The position numbers and the translations under genes were made by a program. DNA of 64,000 nucleotides from positions 310,001 through 374,000 of the forward strand of contig NZ_JAGMWN010000003.1 of the NCBI RefSeq assembly GCF_017963645.1, given 5' to 3'. This stretch comes from Marivibrio halodurans. GTDB lineage: Bacteria; Pseudomonadota; Alphaproteobacteria; UBA8366; Aestuariispiraceae. Each line of letters opens with the position of its first letter. Within the stretch, counting starts at the first letter, position 1. Positions 34,070-44,126 of this stretch are shown piece after piece. The notes under the pieces are model-generated. The model saw nothing but the letters and a program-made list of their open reading frames with translations, ran no database searches and had not been told where the DNA came from.

Positions 34070-36541
34070 CTATTCCGGCCGCTCCACGAAGGCGGCGACG
34101 ACGGTCTTGGTGCCGGCCTTGTCGAACTCGATCGTCAGCCGGTCGCCGGCGACCTTGATGACCGTGCCGGGGCCGAACTTCTGGTGGAAGCAGCGCTCCC
34201 CCTCGCCCCAATCGGCCTGCTTGTCGCCGCCGATATACTCGGCCTGCCCCTCGATCACCGGAGCGCGACTGCCGAGCCCCCGGGACTTGAGCCGTTGGAA
34301 GCCGGGGCCACCGCCCTGGCTGAAGCCCTGATCGCGGCCGCGTTCCGGGACGCCGGGGCGCAGTCCGCCGGAATTCCTGCCGCCGTACGCACCTCCGCCA
34401 TAACCGCCGCCCCCGAACCCGGAGCCACCGCCATACATGAACCCATAGCGATCCTCCGCCGCGCCGCCGCCGGAGCCGGCATAGACGCCGCGATCGGCCT
34501 CGATCTCGACATGCTTGCCCGGCAACTCGTCGATGAAACGTGAGGGAAGGGCCGCCTGCCAGGAACCGTGGATGCGCCGGTTGGCGGCGAAGCTGATCTC
34601 GCACCGCTCCCGCGCGCGGGTTATGCCGACATAGGCGAGGCGCCGCTCCTCCTCCAGGCCGGCGAGGCCGTTCTCGTCCATCGCGCGCTGGTGGGGGAAG
34701 AGCCCCTCCTCCCAACCGGGCAGAAAGACGGTGCCGAACTCCAGCCCCTTGGCCGAATGCAGCGTCATCAGGCTGACCATCGGCCCCTTGCCCCGATCGT
34801 CAGCGTCCATGACCAGACTGACATGCTCCAGGAACTGCGCCAGATCCTCGTACTCCTCCATCGCGACGAGAAGTTCCTTGAGGTTCTCCAGCTTGCCGGC
34901 GGCCTCCGGCTTCTTGCTTTCCTTCCACATCGCGGTATAGCCGCTTTCGTCCAGCACGGTCTCGGTCAGCTCGATATGATCGACACCCTGGGAAAGCTGC
35001 CGCCAGCGGTCGAAATCGTCGAGGATCGCCGTCAGCGACCGGCGCGCGGCCGGCTTCAACTCGTCCGTCTCCACCATCCGGCGCGCGGCGATGGAAAGCG
35101 GCAGACGCTCCAGCCGCGCGGCCTGATGGACCGACTGCATGGTCGTCTTGCCGACGCCCCGGGTCGGCTTGTTGACGATCCGCTCGAAGGCCAGATCGTC
35201 GGCCGGCTGGGCGATCACCCGCAGATAGGCGATGGCGTCGCGCACCTCCTCGCGCTCATAGAAGCGCGGACCGCCGACGACGCGATAGGGCACGCCCAGC
35301 GTGATCATCCGTTCCTCGAACTCGCGGGTCTGGAAGCCGGCGCGCACCAGCACCGCGATCTCGTCGAGCGGATAGCCCTTGAGTTGCAGCGCCTCGACCT
35401 CCTCGCCGACGACGCGGGCCTCCTCGTCCCCATCCCAGAGGCCGCGCACGCGGACCTTCTGCCCATCCTCCGGCAGGTCGGTCCAAAGCGTCTTGCCGAG
35501 GCGTCCCTCGTTCTTCGCGATCAGGCCCGAGGCCGCGCCCAGGATATTGGGGGTGGAGCGATAGTTCCGCTCCAGCCGAATGACCCGCGCGCCGGGGAAA
35601 TCCTTCTCGAAGCGCAGGATGTTGCCGACCTCCGCCCCGCGCCAGCCATAGATCGACTGATCGTCGTCGCCGACGCAGCAGATATTGGCCGGGCGCTTCG
35701 GATCATCCGTCTTGGCGAGCAGGCGCAGCCAGAGATATTGCGAGATGTTGGTGTCCTGATACTCGTCCACCAGGATGTATTGGAACAGGTTGCGGTACTG
35801 TTGCAGCACGTCCGGATGCTCGGTGAAGAGCGTCAGGTTATGCAGCAGCAGATCGCCGAAATCGCAGGCATTCAGGGTCCGGAGCCGTTCCTGATACTGG
35901 GCATAGATCGCGACGGCGCGACCGTTCGCGACCTCCCCCGCATCGGAGGCATCGACCTTGCCCGGCGTCAGCCCTTTATCCTTCCAGCGCTGGATCACGT
36001 GGATCAACATACGCGCGGGCCAGCGTTTCTCGTCGATCCGCTCCGCCTCCAGGATCTGCTTCAGAAGGCGAATCTGGTCGTCCGTATCGAGGATGGTGAA
36101 GTTCGACTTCAGCCCCACCAGTTCCGCGTGCCGCCGCAGGATGCGCGTACCCAGCGCATGGAAGGTGCCGAGCCACATGCCCTCCGTCGCCGGGCCGACC
36201 AGGCCGGCCACCCGCTCGCGCATTTCCCGCGCGGCCTTGTTGGTGAAGGTGACGCAAAGAATCTGATAGGGGCGCGCGCGTCCCTCATGCAGGATCTGGG
36301 CAAGACGAGTTGTCAGTACCCGCGTCTTGCCCGTGCCCGCGCCGGCCAGCACCAGGACCGGACCGTCCACCGCCAGCACCGCCTCTCGCTGGGCCTCGTT
36401 CAGCGTCTCCAGCCATTTCGGCGGCCCGGCAGCGGCACGCGCGGCCGCGGCATTGCCACCGGGGCCGGGATAGGCCGGGGCCGGGCCGCTGGGGGCGCCG
36501 GGCCACGCATCGTCATCGTCATATTCGAAAGGGTCGGACAT
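34070..36541 (-). CDS. uvrD: UvrD/PcrA-type DNA helicase
   Basis: A superfamily 1A 3'-5' helicase used in excision repair and restart of replication. 823 residues: LNEAQREAVLAVDGPVLVLA, Walker A AGAGTGKTRVLTTRLA, ILVDEYQDTNISQYLWLRLL (Walker B), GDDDQSIYGWRGAEVGNILR, VSLMTLHSAKGLEF and YVGITRARERCEISFA. After the motor domains comes a Gly-rich linker (about 715-760) and a compact C-terminal domain (FGPGTVIKVAGDRLTIEFDK) as in PcrA. Start 36541 is an ATG before MSDPFEYDDDD; the first 45 residues are acidic and Pro/Ala-rich. Confidence 0.95.
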   Translation of the reverse strand: MSDPFEYDDDDAWPGAPSGPAPAYPGPGGNAAAARAAAGPPKWLETLNEAQREAVLAVDGPVLVLAGAGTGKTRVLTTRLAQILHEGRARPYQILCVTFTNKAAREMRERVAGLVGPATEGMWLGTFHALGTRILRRHAELVGLKSNFTILDTDDQIRLLKQILEAERIDEKRWPARMLIHVIQRWKDKGLTPGKVDASDAGEVANGRAVAIYAQYQERLRTLNACDFGDLLLHNLTLFTEHPDVLQQYRNLFQYILVDEYQDTNISQYLWLRLLAKTDDPKRPANICCVGDDDQSIYGWRGAEVGNILRFEKDFPGARVIRLERNYRSTPNILGAASGLIAKNEGRLGKTLWTDLPEDGQKVRVRGLWDGDEEARVVGEEVEALQLKGYPLDEIAVLVRAGFQTREFEERMITLGVPYRVVGGPRFYEREEVRDAIAYLRVIAQPADDLAFERIVNKPTRGVGKTTMQSVHQAARLERLPLSIAARRMVETDELKPAARRSLTAILDDFDRWRQLSQGVDHIELTETVLDESGYTAMWKESKKPEAAGKLENLKELLVAMEEYEDLAQFLEHVSLVMDADDRGKGPMVSLMTLHSAKGLEFGTVFLPGWEEGLFPHQRAMDENGLAGLEEERRLAYVGITRARERCEISFAANRRIHGSWQAALPSRFIDELPGKHVEIEADRGVYAGSGGGAAEDRYGFMYGGGSGFGGGGYGGGAYGGRNSGGLRPGVPERGRDQGFSQGGGPGFQRLKSRGLGSRAPVIEGQAEYIGGDKQADWGEGERCFHQKFGPGTVIKVAGDRLTIEFDKAGTKTVVAAFVERPE

Positions 36542-36699
36542 GAGGCGACTATAGTGATTGCGCGCGCCAATTCCACCCGATTGGCCCATGAGAGGGGCCC
36601 GCGAATCGAACGGATCCTCCCATCCCGTCGCCATGCCGGCCCCCGCCCTTCCCGCATACCGCCACTCGGCCGGGAAATCGACGGATTCGGGACATGGTC

Positions 36700-36728
36700 T
36701 TGACAATTTATTTCGCTTGCCGAAGTTA
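36700..36728 (+). promoter_or_regulatory. Possible sigma-70 promoter of the BCCT gene
   Basis: A perfect -35 box TTGACA (36700-36705) with AAGTTA 17 bp downstream (36723-36728). The -10 box is poor; the leader would be about 95 nt. Confidence 0.35.
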
Positions 36729-36828
36729 AATCCATGAATACGCGCATTCCCCGCGCGCGATCCGAATCGGGGGCCGCATCGCCACCGTCCTCCGAACCGC
36801 CAGCGAGACGAGAGGAGGCGTCGGCGCG

Positions 36829-38439
36829 ATGAGCACGATCCGGTCATATCTAACCACCCACACCAACCCGCCGGTTTTCCTGGTCACGGCAGCCCTGGTC
36901 CTGGCCTTCGTGGCATGGGGCGTCATCGCGCCCGGCAGCCTGAGCGGCCTGTCGGACGGCATCATGGGCGGCATAACGACTTATTTCGGCTGGTGGTATA
37001 TCGCCGCCGTCACGGGCTTTCTGGTGTTCGTCGCGGTCTTGATGGTCAGCCCCTTCGGGCGCATCAAGCTCGGCAAGGACGATGATAAACCGACCTGGAG
37101 TAATTGGGCCTGGTTCTCGATGCTATTCACGGCGGGCATGGGAATCGGTCTCGTCTTCTTCGGCGTCGCGGAGCCGATCTTCCACTTCAACAGCCCACCG
37201 GACGCGGATCCCGGCACCAACGCCGCCGCCTTCGAGGCGATGAAGCTCACTTTCTTCCATTGGGGCATGCATCCCTGGGCGATCTATATCGTCGTCGGCC
37301 TTTCGATGGGCTATTTCTGCTTCCGGCACGACCTGCCGCTGCGCCCCGCCTCGGCGCTCTATCCGCTGATCGGCAAGCGCATTTATGGCTGGCCCGGCAA
37401 TCTGATCGACATCCTGGCGGTATTCGGGACATTGTTCGGGCTGGCGACATCGCTCGGCCTCGGGGCCTCTCAGATCAATTCCGGCCTGAACGAGGTCTTC
37501 GGCCTGCCGGTCAACGCGACCGCCCAGGTCCTTATCGTGGCCGCCGTCACGGCCGTTGCCGTCACGTCCGTGATGCTGGGCCTCGACGGCGGCGTGCGAC
37601 GCCTATCGGTCGTCAACATGTATCTGGCGCTGGCACTGGCGCTGATCGTCTTTGTCGCCGGGCCAACGCTCTTCATCCTGGAATTCATGGTCGGCAGCGC
37701 CGGGCACTACATCCAGACATTGCCGGAGACCAGTTTGCGGCTCTTCAGCCTTGACGAGGCGGGCAATGATTGGATGTCGAGTTGGACGCTGTTCTATTGG
37801 GGCTGGTGGATCGCCTGGTCCCCCTTCGTCGGCATGTTCATCGCGCGAATTTCACGCGGCCGAACGATCCGGCAATTCATCGCCGGCGCCCTGTTGGCGC
37901 CGACCGGCGTCTCGATCGCCTGGTTCACCATCTTCGGCGGCAGCGCGCTCAAGATGATCATGGGCGACGCCGACTCGCCGCTTACCGACGCGGGCACGAC
38001 GAACGCGCTGTTCCTGCTGCTGAACCAACTGCCCATGGCGGAGGTGTTCATCACCCTGCTGTCGTTGCTCGCGGTCATCGTCGTGGCGATCTTCTTCGCG
38101 ACATCATCGGATTCGGGCTCGCTGGTGGTCGACATGCTGACCAATGGGGGCGACCCGCACCCGATCTGGCAACAGCGTTTCTTCTGGGCGGTCCTGGAAG
38201 GCGCCATCGCGGCGATCCTGCTGGTCGCCGGCGCGGCCGGCGGCGGCGACCCGTTGAGCGCGCTTCAGACAGCCTCGGTCACCTCTGGCCTGCCTTTCTC
38301 GGTCGTGCTCGTGCTGATGGCCTGGGGCTTGGTGCGTGCCCTGCGGAAGGATCGGGTCCCGGCACCGATCGGCGCGGCCAAGAACCGGAACCAGGCCAGC
38401 GGACGCGCGGCGGCCTCTCCCGACACGGGCGGTGGATAA
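36829..38439 (+). CDS. BCCT-family transporter (betaine/choline/carnitine)
   Basis: A 536-residue, 12-helix membrane protein that imports trimethylammonium compounds. Family marks are SNWAWFSMLFTAGMGIGLVF followed by FGVAEPIFHF, and the Trp-rich signature SSWTLFYWGWWIAWSPFVGM with FIARISRGRTIRQFI. The Gly-rich MGIG stretch in helix 3 governs ion coupling in the family. Import of glycine betaine or a relative would complement ectoine synthesis in osmoprotection. The C-terminal 30 residues are a basic, disordered tail with no large osmosensing extension. Confidence 0.92.
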   Translation: MSTIRSYLTTHTNPPVFLVTAALVLAFVAWGVIAPGSLSGLSDGIMGGITTYFGWWYIAAVTGFLVFVAVLMVSPFGRIKLGKDDDKPTWSNWAWFSMLFTAGMGIGLVFFGVAEPIFHFNSPPDADPGTNAAAFEAMKLTFFHWGMHPWAIYIVVGLSMGYFCFRHDLPLRPASALYPLIGKRIYGWPGNLIDILAVFGTLFGLATSLGLGASQINSGLNEVFGLPVNATAQVLIVAAVTAVAVTSVMLGLDGGVRRLSVVNMYLALALALIVFVAGPTLFILEFMVGSAGHYIQTLPETSLRLFSLDEAGNDWMSSWTLFYWGWWIAWSPFVGMFIARISRGRTIRQFIAGALLAPTGVSIAWFTIFGGSALKMIMGDADSPLTDAGTTNALFLLLNQLPMAEVFITLLSLLAVIVVAIFFATSSDSGSLVVDMLTNGGDPHPIWQQRFFWAVLEGAIAAILLVAGAAGGGDPLSALQTASVTSGLPFSVVLVLMAWGLVRALRKDRVPAPIGAAKNRNQASGRAAASPDTGGG

Positions 38440-38454
38440 CGCCCCGGGGGGCGC

Positions 38455-38480
38455 GGCGCGGGGATCGACCACCCCGCGCC
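38455..38480. terminator. GC hairpin between convergent BCCT and PAS genes
   Basis: GGCGCGGGG (38455-38463) and CCCCGCGCC (38472-38480) form a 9-bp stem with an 8-nt loop exactly between the two stop codons. There is no T-run, so it is a weak or bidirectional signal. Confidence 0.4.
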
Positions 38481-38481
38481 G

Positions 38482-38985
38482 TCAGCGCGTTCGGGAAAGC
38501 TCCGCATAGGGACCGCGCTCCACGCGTAGGAGATCGGCCGTGATGAGCCAGAACATATCCACCACCCGCCCGTCGCGGGCGAGCGGCAGGATCAGCCGCG
38601 CATATTCCAAATGCTCGCGTCCGTCGAGCAGCGGATAGACCCGCCGGGAATAATGGGGCGTCGGCACGGCCGTGAGATCGGCATAGGTCTTCAGCGCCTG
38701 GACCAGATAATCGCCGGAATAAAGCTCGTCGAACCGCTTTCCGGTCGGGTCCCGCCCGGCGCGGGCGACGATTTCGGTTCCCGTCAAACGATAGCGGAAA
38801 TGCAGCCCGTCACCACCGCGCAGAACGTCGATCAGGGCCATGCGGGACAAGACGCCGGGAAAATCAATCGGATCGATATGCTGACGCCCCGGCAACAGCC
38901 TGCCATCGGGGATTCGGTCACACCAATAGGCATGCATCCCGCGAAGTACCGGATGCTCGATCGACTCGCTGAAATCAGGCGCCAT
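38482..38985 (-). CDS. PAS_5-type sensory domain protein
   Basis: 167 residues from ATG 38985. WCDRIPDGRLLPGRQHIDPI, LRGGDGLHFRYRLTGTEIVA and GRDPTGKRFDELYSGDY match the small single-domain PAS_5 proteins common in Rhodospirillales. The ligand and partner are unknown. A TTG at 39057 overlapping the ClC stop codon is an alternative start that would couple the two genes. Confidence 0.8.
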   Translation of the reverse strand: MAPDFSESIEHPVLRGMHAYWCDRIPDGRLLPGRQHIDPIDFPGVLSRMALIDVLRGGDGLHFRYRLTGTEIVARAGRDPTGKRFDELYSGDYLVQALKTYADLTAVPTPHYSRRVYPLLDGREHLEYARLILPLARDGRVVDMFWLITADLLRVERGPYAELSRTR

Positions 38986-39053
38986 CGTGACCAGTCCCTC
39001 ACGGTCGAAGCGCCCCACCCTTGGTGGAATAATTGGCGGCATCGCGCCCGAGG

Positions 39054-40820
39054 TCAAATACGTTCCTGATTACGTGTCTCCAACACCGTATGGTGGTACA
39101 GAGCCAGCACGTCCCGCTCATGGAGGACGCCGACGAGTTTTTCGCCATCCGGCGAATCGATCACCGCGACATGTTCCTCGCCGCACCCTTCCAGGAACCA
39201 CATCGCCTCCTCAAGATCGTCATCCTGAAGGGCCGTCGGCGGATCGCGACGACAGACATCGATGACGCGGACCTCCGCGTCGTGGCTACGGTCGAATGCA
39301 TCGCCGGCGAGATCGATGAGCGTTACGGTGCCGACGAGGATGCCTTCCTCATCGACCACGAAGACCTCCGCATAGGTCGTCTGCTGTAGCTTCACGCGCA
39401 CATCCTGAAGTGTCGCGGCGGGCTGAACGGTTACGTAATCCTGCTTCATCACGCCGCGTACCTTGGTCTCGCGCAGGACGCGGCCTTCCCGCCCTCCGGC
39501 CAGATTGACCCCGCGTTCGGCCAACTGCCAGCCGAAGAAGCCGCTGCGAAAGACCGTGGCCATGATCTGGGACGCGATCACGGTGGCGATCATCACCGCG
39601 ATGGTCAGCTCATAATCGCCGGTCATCTCGAAGACGATCAGGATGGTCGAGATCGGCGCGCCCAGGACCGCGCCCGCGACCGCCCCCATGCCGACCAGCG
39701 TGTAGGCGCCGTGACCGGAGGACAGATGCGGGAATATCTCCGTCGCGACGACGCCGAAGGCCCCGCCCAGCATCGCGCCGAGGAAGAGCGACGGCGAGAA
39801 CACCCCGCCCCCGAATCCCGAGCCGAGCGTGATCGCCGTCGCCGCCGTCTTCAACACGATAAGGACGATCAACAGATTGAGGGCGAGTTCCTCCTTGAGC
39901 GCCTGATCCGTCGCCTCGTAGCCGACGCCCATGACTTGCGGAAACATCAGGCCGATCGCGCCGACGCACAGGCCCGCCACGCAGGGCCTGAGCCAGACCG
40001 GCAGGTCGAGGCGCGTCTGCGTGCGCCGCACCACATCGGTCGCCCACACGAACGACATCGCGATCACGGCGCTCATCGCGCCGAGCAGCGCGAAGGCGGG
40101 AAACTCGAGCACCGAGCTGATCTCGTGCGGCGGCAGGACGAAGGCCGGGAAGTCGCCGAAATAGGCCCGGCTGACGATCGTGCCCGTGACGGAGGCGATC
40201 ACCACCGGCGCGAACGCACCCAGCGCGTAGTTTCCGGTCACCACCTCCAGCGCGAAGAATACCCCGGCGATCGGGGCATTGAAGCTAGCGGCCACGCCGG
40301 CCGCGACACCGCATCCCAGCAGGGTCTGGCCAAGCGACCGGTCGAGGTGCAGCAATCGCGCCGTCTTGGCGGACAGGGCGGCGGCGAAATGCACCACCGG
40401 CCCCTCCCGGCCCGCGGAGCCCCCGGACCCGATCGTGATCACGGAGATGAAGAAACCACGCAGGCCGCTGTTCAGGCTCATCCGCCCGCCGCGCAGCGCG
40501 CTCGCCTCGATCACGTCGGCGACGCCGAGCGCCCGCCGTTCGGGCGAGAAGAACCGCAGGAACAGACCGACGATCAGCCCGCCCCCAGCCGGCGCCAGCA
40601 GGATCCACCACCAGGGATGGTCCGCCACCTGGGAATGGAACAACTCCCCCCGGAAACCGAAGAAACCGAATTGAACCGCCTGGATCGCCTCGCGGAAGGC
40701 GATCGCCCCGCCCCCGCCCAACAGGCCGGCCGCGACGGCGAGCATCGACAGAAGTATCTGCTTGTTTCCGGCCAAGCGCCGGGCCCGGTCGGTCAGCTCT
40801 CGAGGCTGGAGGAACGCCAC
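39054..40820 (-). CDS. ClC-family chloride channel/antiporter with CBS domains
   Basis: 588 residues. The membrane part has the ClC signature loops GSGGSAGREGPVVHFAAALS and GSGFGGGVFSPSLFLGAMLG. After about residue 450 come two CBS domains (VMKQDYVTVQPAATLQDVRV and VIDVCRRDPPTALQDDDLEE) that usually bind adenine nucleotides. The first filter loop reads GSGGS rather than GSGIP, so its ion preference may differ. Translation starts at GTG 40820. Confidence 0.92.
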   Translation of the reverse strand: MAFLQPRELTDRARRLAGNKQILLSMLAVAAGLLGGGGAIAFREAIQAVQFGFFGFRGELFHSQVADHPWWWILLAPAGGGLIVGLFLRFFSPERRALGVADVIEASALRGGRMSLNSGLRGFFISVITIGSGGSAGREGPVVHFAAALSAKTARLLHLDRSLGQTLLGCGVAAGVAASFNAPIAGVFFALEVVTGNYALGAFAPVVIASVTGTIVSRAYFGDFPAFVLPPHEISSVLEFPAFALLGAMSAVIAMSFVWATDVVRRTQTRLDLPVWLRPCVAGLCVGAIGLMFPQVMGVGYEATDQALKEELALNLLIVLIVLKTAATAITLGSGFGGGVFSPSLFLGAMLGGAFGVVATEIFPHLSSGHGAYTLVGMGAVAGAVLGAPISTILIVFEMTGDYELTIAVMIATVIASQIMATVFRSGFFGWQLAERGVNLAGGREGRVLRETKVRGVMKQDYVTVQPAATLQDVRVKLQQTTYAEVFVVDEEGILVGTVTLIDLAGDAFDRSHDAEVRVIDVCRRDPPTALQDDDLEEAMWFLEGCGEEHVAVIDSPDGEKLVGVLHERDVLALYHHTVLETRNQERI

Positions 40821-40968
40821 GTCATCGCTCCGCGCGCGGAATGGCCGCGTTACGCGGCGAAAAGGTCGCGAGAGTCAGGTAGTTGGATCGACAAACTAGC
40901 CCGGATTCGCATCGACGAACAAGGACGCCCTGCCGCGGCTCCGACGACCGGAGCCACCCCCTTCCGGG

Positions 40969-42018
40969 TCAGTTCGCCTCGATCGTGTCGAGTTGATCTT
41001 CCAGGACGGTCTGATTGCGGCCGTTGCGTTTGGCGAAATAGAGCCCTTCGTCCGCCCGGTGGATCAGCTCGGACAGGGGCTCGCCCTTGCGGTAGAGCGC
41101 GATCCCAAGGGAAAGCGTGATGTTCCCCATCTCCTCCCCCGTCTGTCGGTTGCGGATACGTTTGGTCGAGACGGTGTTCCGGATTTGCTCGCATACCGTG
41201 TGCGCGTCCTCGATCGAGGTGCGCGGCAGGATCACGCCGAATTCCTCCCCACCATAGCGCGCGGCGACGTCCCGGCCCTTCACGTTCTCCTTCATGATGC
41301 GGGCCACCAGCTTGAGCACTTGGTCACCGGTCTGGTGCCCGTAGGTATCATTGAACTTCTTGAAGAAATCGATATCCGTGAGGGCAAGGCACATGGGCTC
41401 GCCCGTCTCCGCGGACTCGGCGGCCGCGCGGCGCAGGGAGGCATCGAACATCTTGCGGTTCGCTATGCCGGTGAGCGCGTCCGTCATCGCCTCGCGCTGA
41501 ACATCCTCCAGATTCTGGCGCAACGAGGCGATCTCGCTAGACGAGTTCTCCAACTTCTCCTGAAGCTTCTTGTTGCTGCTCTGCATCTGCTGGGTTTCGG
41601 CGACCAGCCGCTGAACCGCGGCACGGATGCCGGTCAGCCCATCGGAAGAGGCGATCGATCCGAGCCCGGTCTTGAGCGATGCCTCGAAATTATCGACGCC
41701 TTCCGACGCATTGCCCAGCATCTCCAGGACCCGGGCCATTTGGCCTTCGATCCGACGCCCGGTCTCATGCACCGCGAGGCCGTCATCGGCGTCGGAAAAG
41801 AACTTGTCGTAGAGCCCCGCGTTCTGCATCGCGTCGAAATGTTCGTCATTCGCGATCAACGCGTCCAGCGCCTTGCGGAGATCCGGAAATTTCTCGCCCG
41901 CATAGGCGTACCAAATCGTGAAGTTATTCGGCGTCGGCGGAATGCCGTATTTGCGCATCAGCTCGAGCGCTTGCTCCGCGTAGGAGTCCGCTTGTTCTCG
42001 CCCGTCCCCGAATTCCAC
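40969..42018 (-). CDS. Diguanylate cyclase (GGDEF)
   Basis: Makes cyclic di-GMP. 349 residues from GTG 42018. The N-terminal 170 residues are helical, opening with a YAEQALELMRKYGIPPTPNN block typical of this subfamily, then a coiled coil (about 135-178). The GGDEF domain starts MTDALTGIANRKMFDASLRR and has the intact active site RYGGEEFGVILP. The product-inhibition site RxxD just upstream is not present (KGRD instead), so feedback inhibition may be absent. No signal peptide, so cytosolic. Confidence 0.92.
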   Translation of the reverse strand: MEFGDGREQADSYAEQALELMRKYGIPPTPNNFTIWYAYAGEKFPDLRKALDALIANDEHFDAMQNAGLYDKFFSDADDGLAVHETGRRIEGQMARVLEMLGNASEGVDNFEASLKTGLGSIASSDGLTGIRAAVQRLVAETQQMQSSNKKLQEKLENSSSEIASLRQNLEDVQREAMTDALTGIANRKMFDASLRRAAAESAETGEPMCLALTDIDFFKKFNDTYGHQTGDQVLKLVARIMKENVKGRDVAARYGGEEFGVILPRTSIEDAHTVCEQIRNTVSTKRIRNRQTGEEMGNITLSLGIALYRKGEPLSELIHRADEGLYFAKRNGRNQTVLEDQLDTIEAN

Positions 42019-42215
42019 CGAGCCTACCCCTAATCCAACTTATCTCGATCCTGGCACGATTCGGGCCGCCCCCAGTGTCCGGCATGCCCCTTCTCCAAGC
42101 GACGCGCCCCATGCTCCGCTTTCACGGCCCCAGGTTCACCGCATGCCGGGCAATGCCTCCACGATATCAACCGTGATTCCACCATGCTAGCAAATTGATC
42201 GGCCCGAACAAGCCG

Positions 42216-42719
42216 CTACGCGCCGTTTCCAGCGCCTTTCCGGCGAATCCCGAGTACCCGGCCGGCGCCCTCCGGCATCGGCAGATCACCCTGCCGCGCC
42301 CAAAGCGCCTTGACCGCCGCGAGGACCTCCGCGCCCATCGGCGTGCTCCGCCGCGCACGCATGTCCACATGGGTGGTCAGCACCTCGTTGGTCGCCGCCA
42401 GATAGCCCTCCTCGACCTGCCACATGGCATGGAAGAAATGTAGTCTCTTCGCGTCGAAATCGATCAGTTGGGTCGTGAAGGCCAGTGACGCGCCCTCGAT
42501 CACCTCGCGCCGATAGCCGACATTCATGTCGACCGCGAAGAAGGAGGCCTCGTGCCGGGTGCGGTAGGCCGCGTCCAAGCCGATCCGGTCGGCGAAATAA
42601 TCGGTCGCGCCGTCAAAGGCCAGGACGTAATAGGCCACGTTCATATGCCCGTTATAATCTATCCATTCGGGGCGCACGCGATCGCTGTGCCCGGTGATCA
42701 AACGCGTGTCGAAGCGCAC
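42216..42719 (-). CDS. Hotdog-fold acyl-CoA thioesterase, betainyl-CoA type
   Basis: 167 residues. RPEWIDYNGHMNVAYYVLAF is the 4HBT active-site helix with Asp and His; FFAVDMNVGYRREVIEGASL and HFFHAMWQVEEGYLAATNEV follow. This exact style is seen in thioesterases of carnitine and betaine breakdown as well as in general acyl-CoA thioesterases, so the substrate is undetermined. The start is uncertain: GTG 42719 has GGGGAGG at good spacing; TTG 42728 is also possible. The BCCT transporter 4 kb away may or may not be related. Confidence 0.8.
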   Translation of the reverse strand: MRFDTRLITGHSDRVRPEWIDYNGHMNVAYYVLAFDGATDYFADRIGLDAAYRTRHEASFFAVDMNVGYRREVIEGASLAFTTQLIDFDAKRLHFFHAMWQVEEGYLAATNEVLTTHVDMRARRSTPMGAEVLAAVKALWARQGDLPMPEGAGRVLGIRRKGAGNGA

Positions 42720-43254
42720 CGAAATCAAGCCTCCCCAGCCTTTTCGAACCGCCCGCGGCGGCTATATGAAACCCGCCCGCCCATTCGGCGGAGCGCGACA
42801 TAAATGCAACAGTTCGGCCAGGAACGCAAAGCATGCTCCGAGGCGGGCATGACGCCTCCGCGCGGCCTGTGCTAATCCACGGATAATGGATGAAGCACCG
42901 CTTGGTAGCGCGTGGGCTTCTCGGGAGGGGGCTTCCATGGCTGGCGTCGCATGGCCGTGGTTGCCCTGATGGATTCCGAGCTTGCCGATGCGCGGATGTC
43001 GCCACATCCTTGCGCGTCGCTCGCGTCCCGCCTCCACCGGCTTGGTGACCGGACGGGTTAATCGGTCGTTAGGGGCGTTTGGTTAGGATAAGGCTTCGGC
43101 CATGCGGCCCGGGTCCAGCGCGGGTAGAGGGGGCGCGCCGGCCGGGCGAACGGGGCGCCGGAACGATCGGTGCCGCACGGTGAGTTTGAGGGTCGGCTTA
43201 GGCAAGGGGTCGCACGTGACGAGCTGCAGGATGTTTCTTGGTATCGAGGCAAGC
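42720..43254. other. 535-bp divergent region before mlaA
   Basis: Short open frames here lack coding character. The region should hold promoters for the thioesterase and mlaA. I see no clear -35/-10 pair, tRNA or repeat. Confidence 0.4.
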
Positions 43255-44094
43255 ATGTCGGAATGGATCGGCCGTTCTCGTCGTGGGGTGATCGCGCTGG
43301 CCGCCGCCGGCTTCCTGGTCTTCACCCTCGGCGCGTGCGCGACGCCCCCCGCGGACCCGGATGAGCGGGCCGCCTACGAGCAGACGAACGATCCGCTCGA
43401 ACCCATGAACCGGAGCATCTTCGGCTTCAACATGTTCGTCGACGCCTATCTGCTGCAACCGATCGCGCAGGCCTATGAACAGCTTCCCGATCTCGTGCGG
43501 AACGGTGTGCGCAACCTTCTGCGGCACCTGAAGTCGCCGGTCATCCTGGCCAACGACCTGATGCAAGGAGAGGTCGATCGTGCCGGGCAGACCATGGGGC
43601 GCTTCATGTTCAACACCTTCCCCGGCATGGGGTTCCTCGACCTGGCCGGCGAAGCGAGCGTCCCCTATCATGACGAGGATTTCGGTCAGACGCTCGCCGT
43701 CTGGGGGGTCGACTCCGGGCCCTATCTGATGTTGCCTTTCCTCGGCCCCTCGACCTTCCGGGATACGGGCGGTATCGTCGTCGATACCTATATCGATCCG
43801 GTTACCTATTGGGGGGACAACTCCAGCCGCGATTGGGCCGAATATGCTGGCCTGATACTGGGCGTGACGGAAGCGATAGACATCCGCTCGCGCAATTACC
43901 GCCAGCTCGAGGATCTCAAGGAAACCTCCCTCGATTTCTACGCCACGGTTCGCAGCCTCTACCGGCAGCAGCGCAAGAGCTTGATCGAGAACCGGGACGG
44001 CGTCGACCAGCCCGCACCGGTACCGTCCATGGCGATCGAGGATGATTTCGGAGCCGGAGACGCACTTTCAGCCCAGGCCAATCTGGGCGAGTGA
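43255..44094 (+). CDS. mlaA: Outer-membrane lipid asymmetry lipoprotein MlaA (VacJ)
   Basis: MlaA removes misplaced phospholipids from the outer leaflet of the outer membrane. 279 residues: a lipoprotein signal peptide with lipobox LGAC (cysteine at about residue 28), then TNDPLEPMNRSIFGFNMFVD, RNLLRHLKSPVILANDLMQG and FLGPSTFRDTGGIVVDTYID, the MlaA signature. ATG 43255 is chosen because it places the signal peptide at the start. mlaC follows after 32 bp. Confidence 0.95.
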   Translation: MSEWIGRSRRGVIALAAAGFLVFTLGACATPPADPDERAAYEQTNDPLEPMNRSIFGFNMFVDAYLLQPIAQAYEQLPDLVRNGVRNLLRHLKSPVILANDLMQGEVDRAGQTMGRFMFNTFPGMGFLDLAGEASVPYHDEDFGQTLAVWGVDSGPYLMLPFLGPSTFRDTGGIVVDTYIDPVTYWGDNSSRDWAEYAGLILGVTEAIDIRSRNYRQLEDLKETSLDFYATVRSLYRQQRKSLIENRDGVDQPAPVPSMAIEDDFGAGDALSAQANLGE

Positions 44095-44126
44095 CTCATT
44101 GAAATTGATCGAGTGGAGGCGTATCC

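Noticed and set aside
34568-36703. 711-codon plus-strand open frame over uvrD
   Set aside because: Opposite a helicase with every motif in place; antisense composition.
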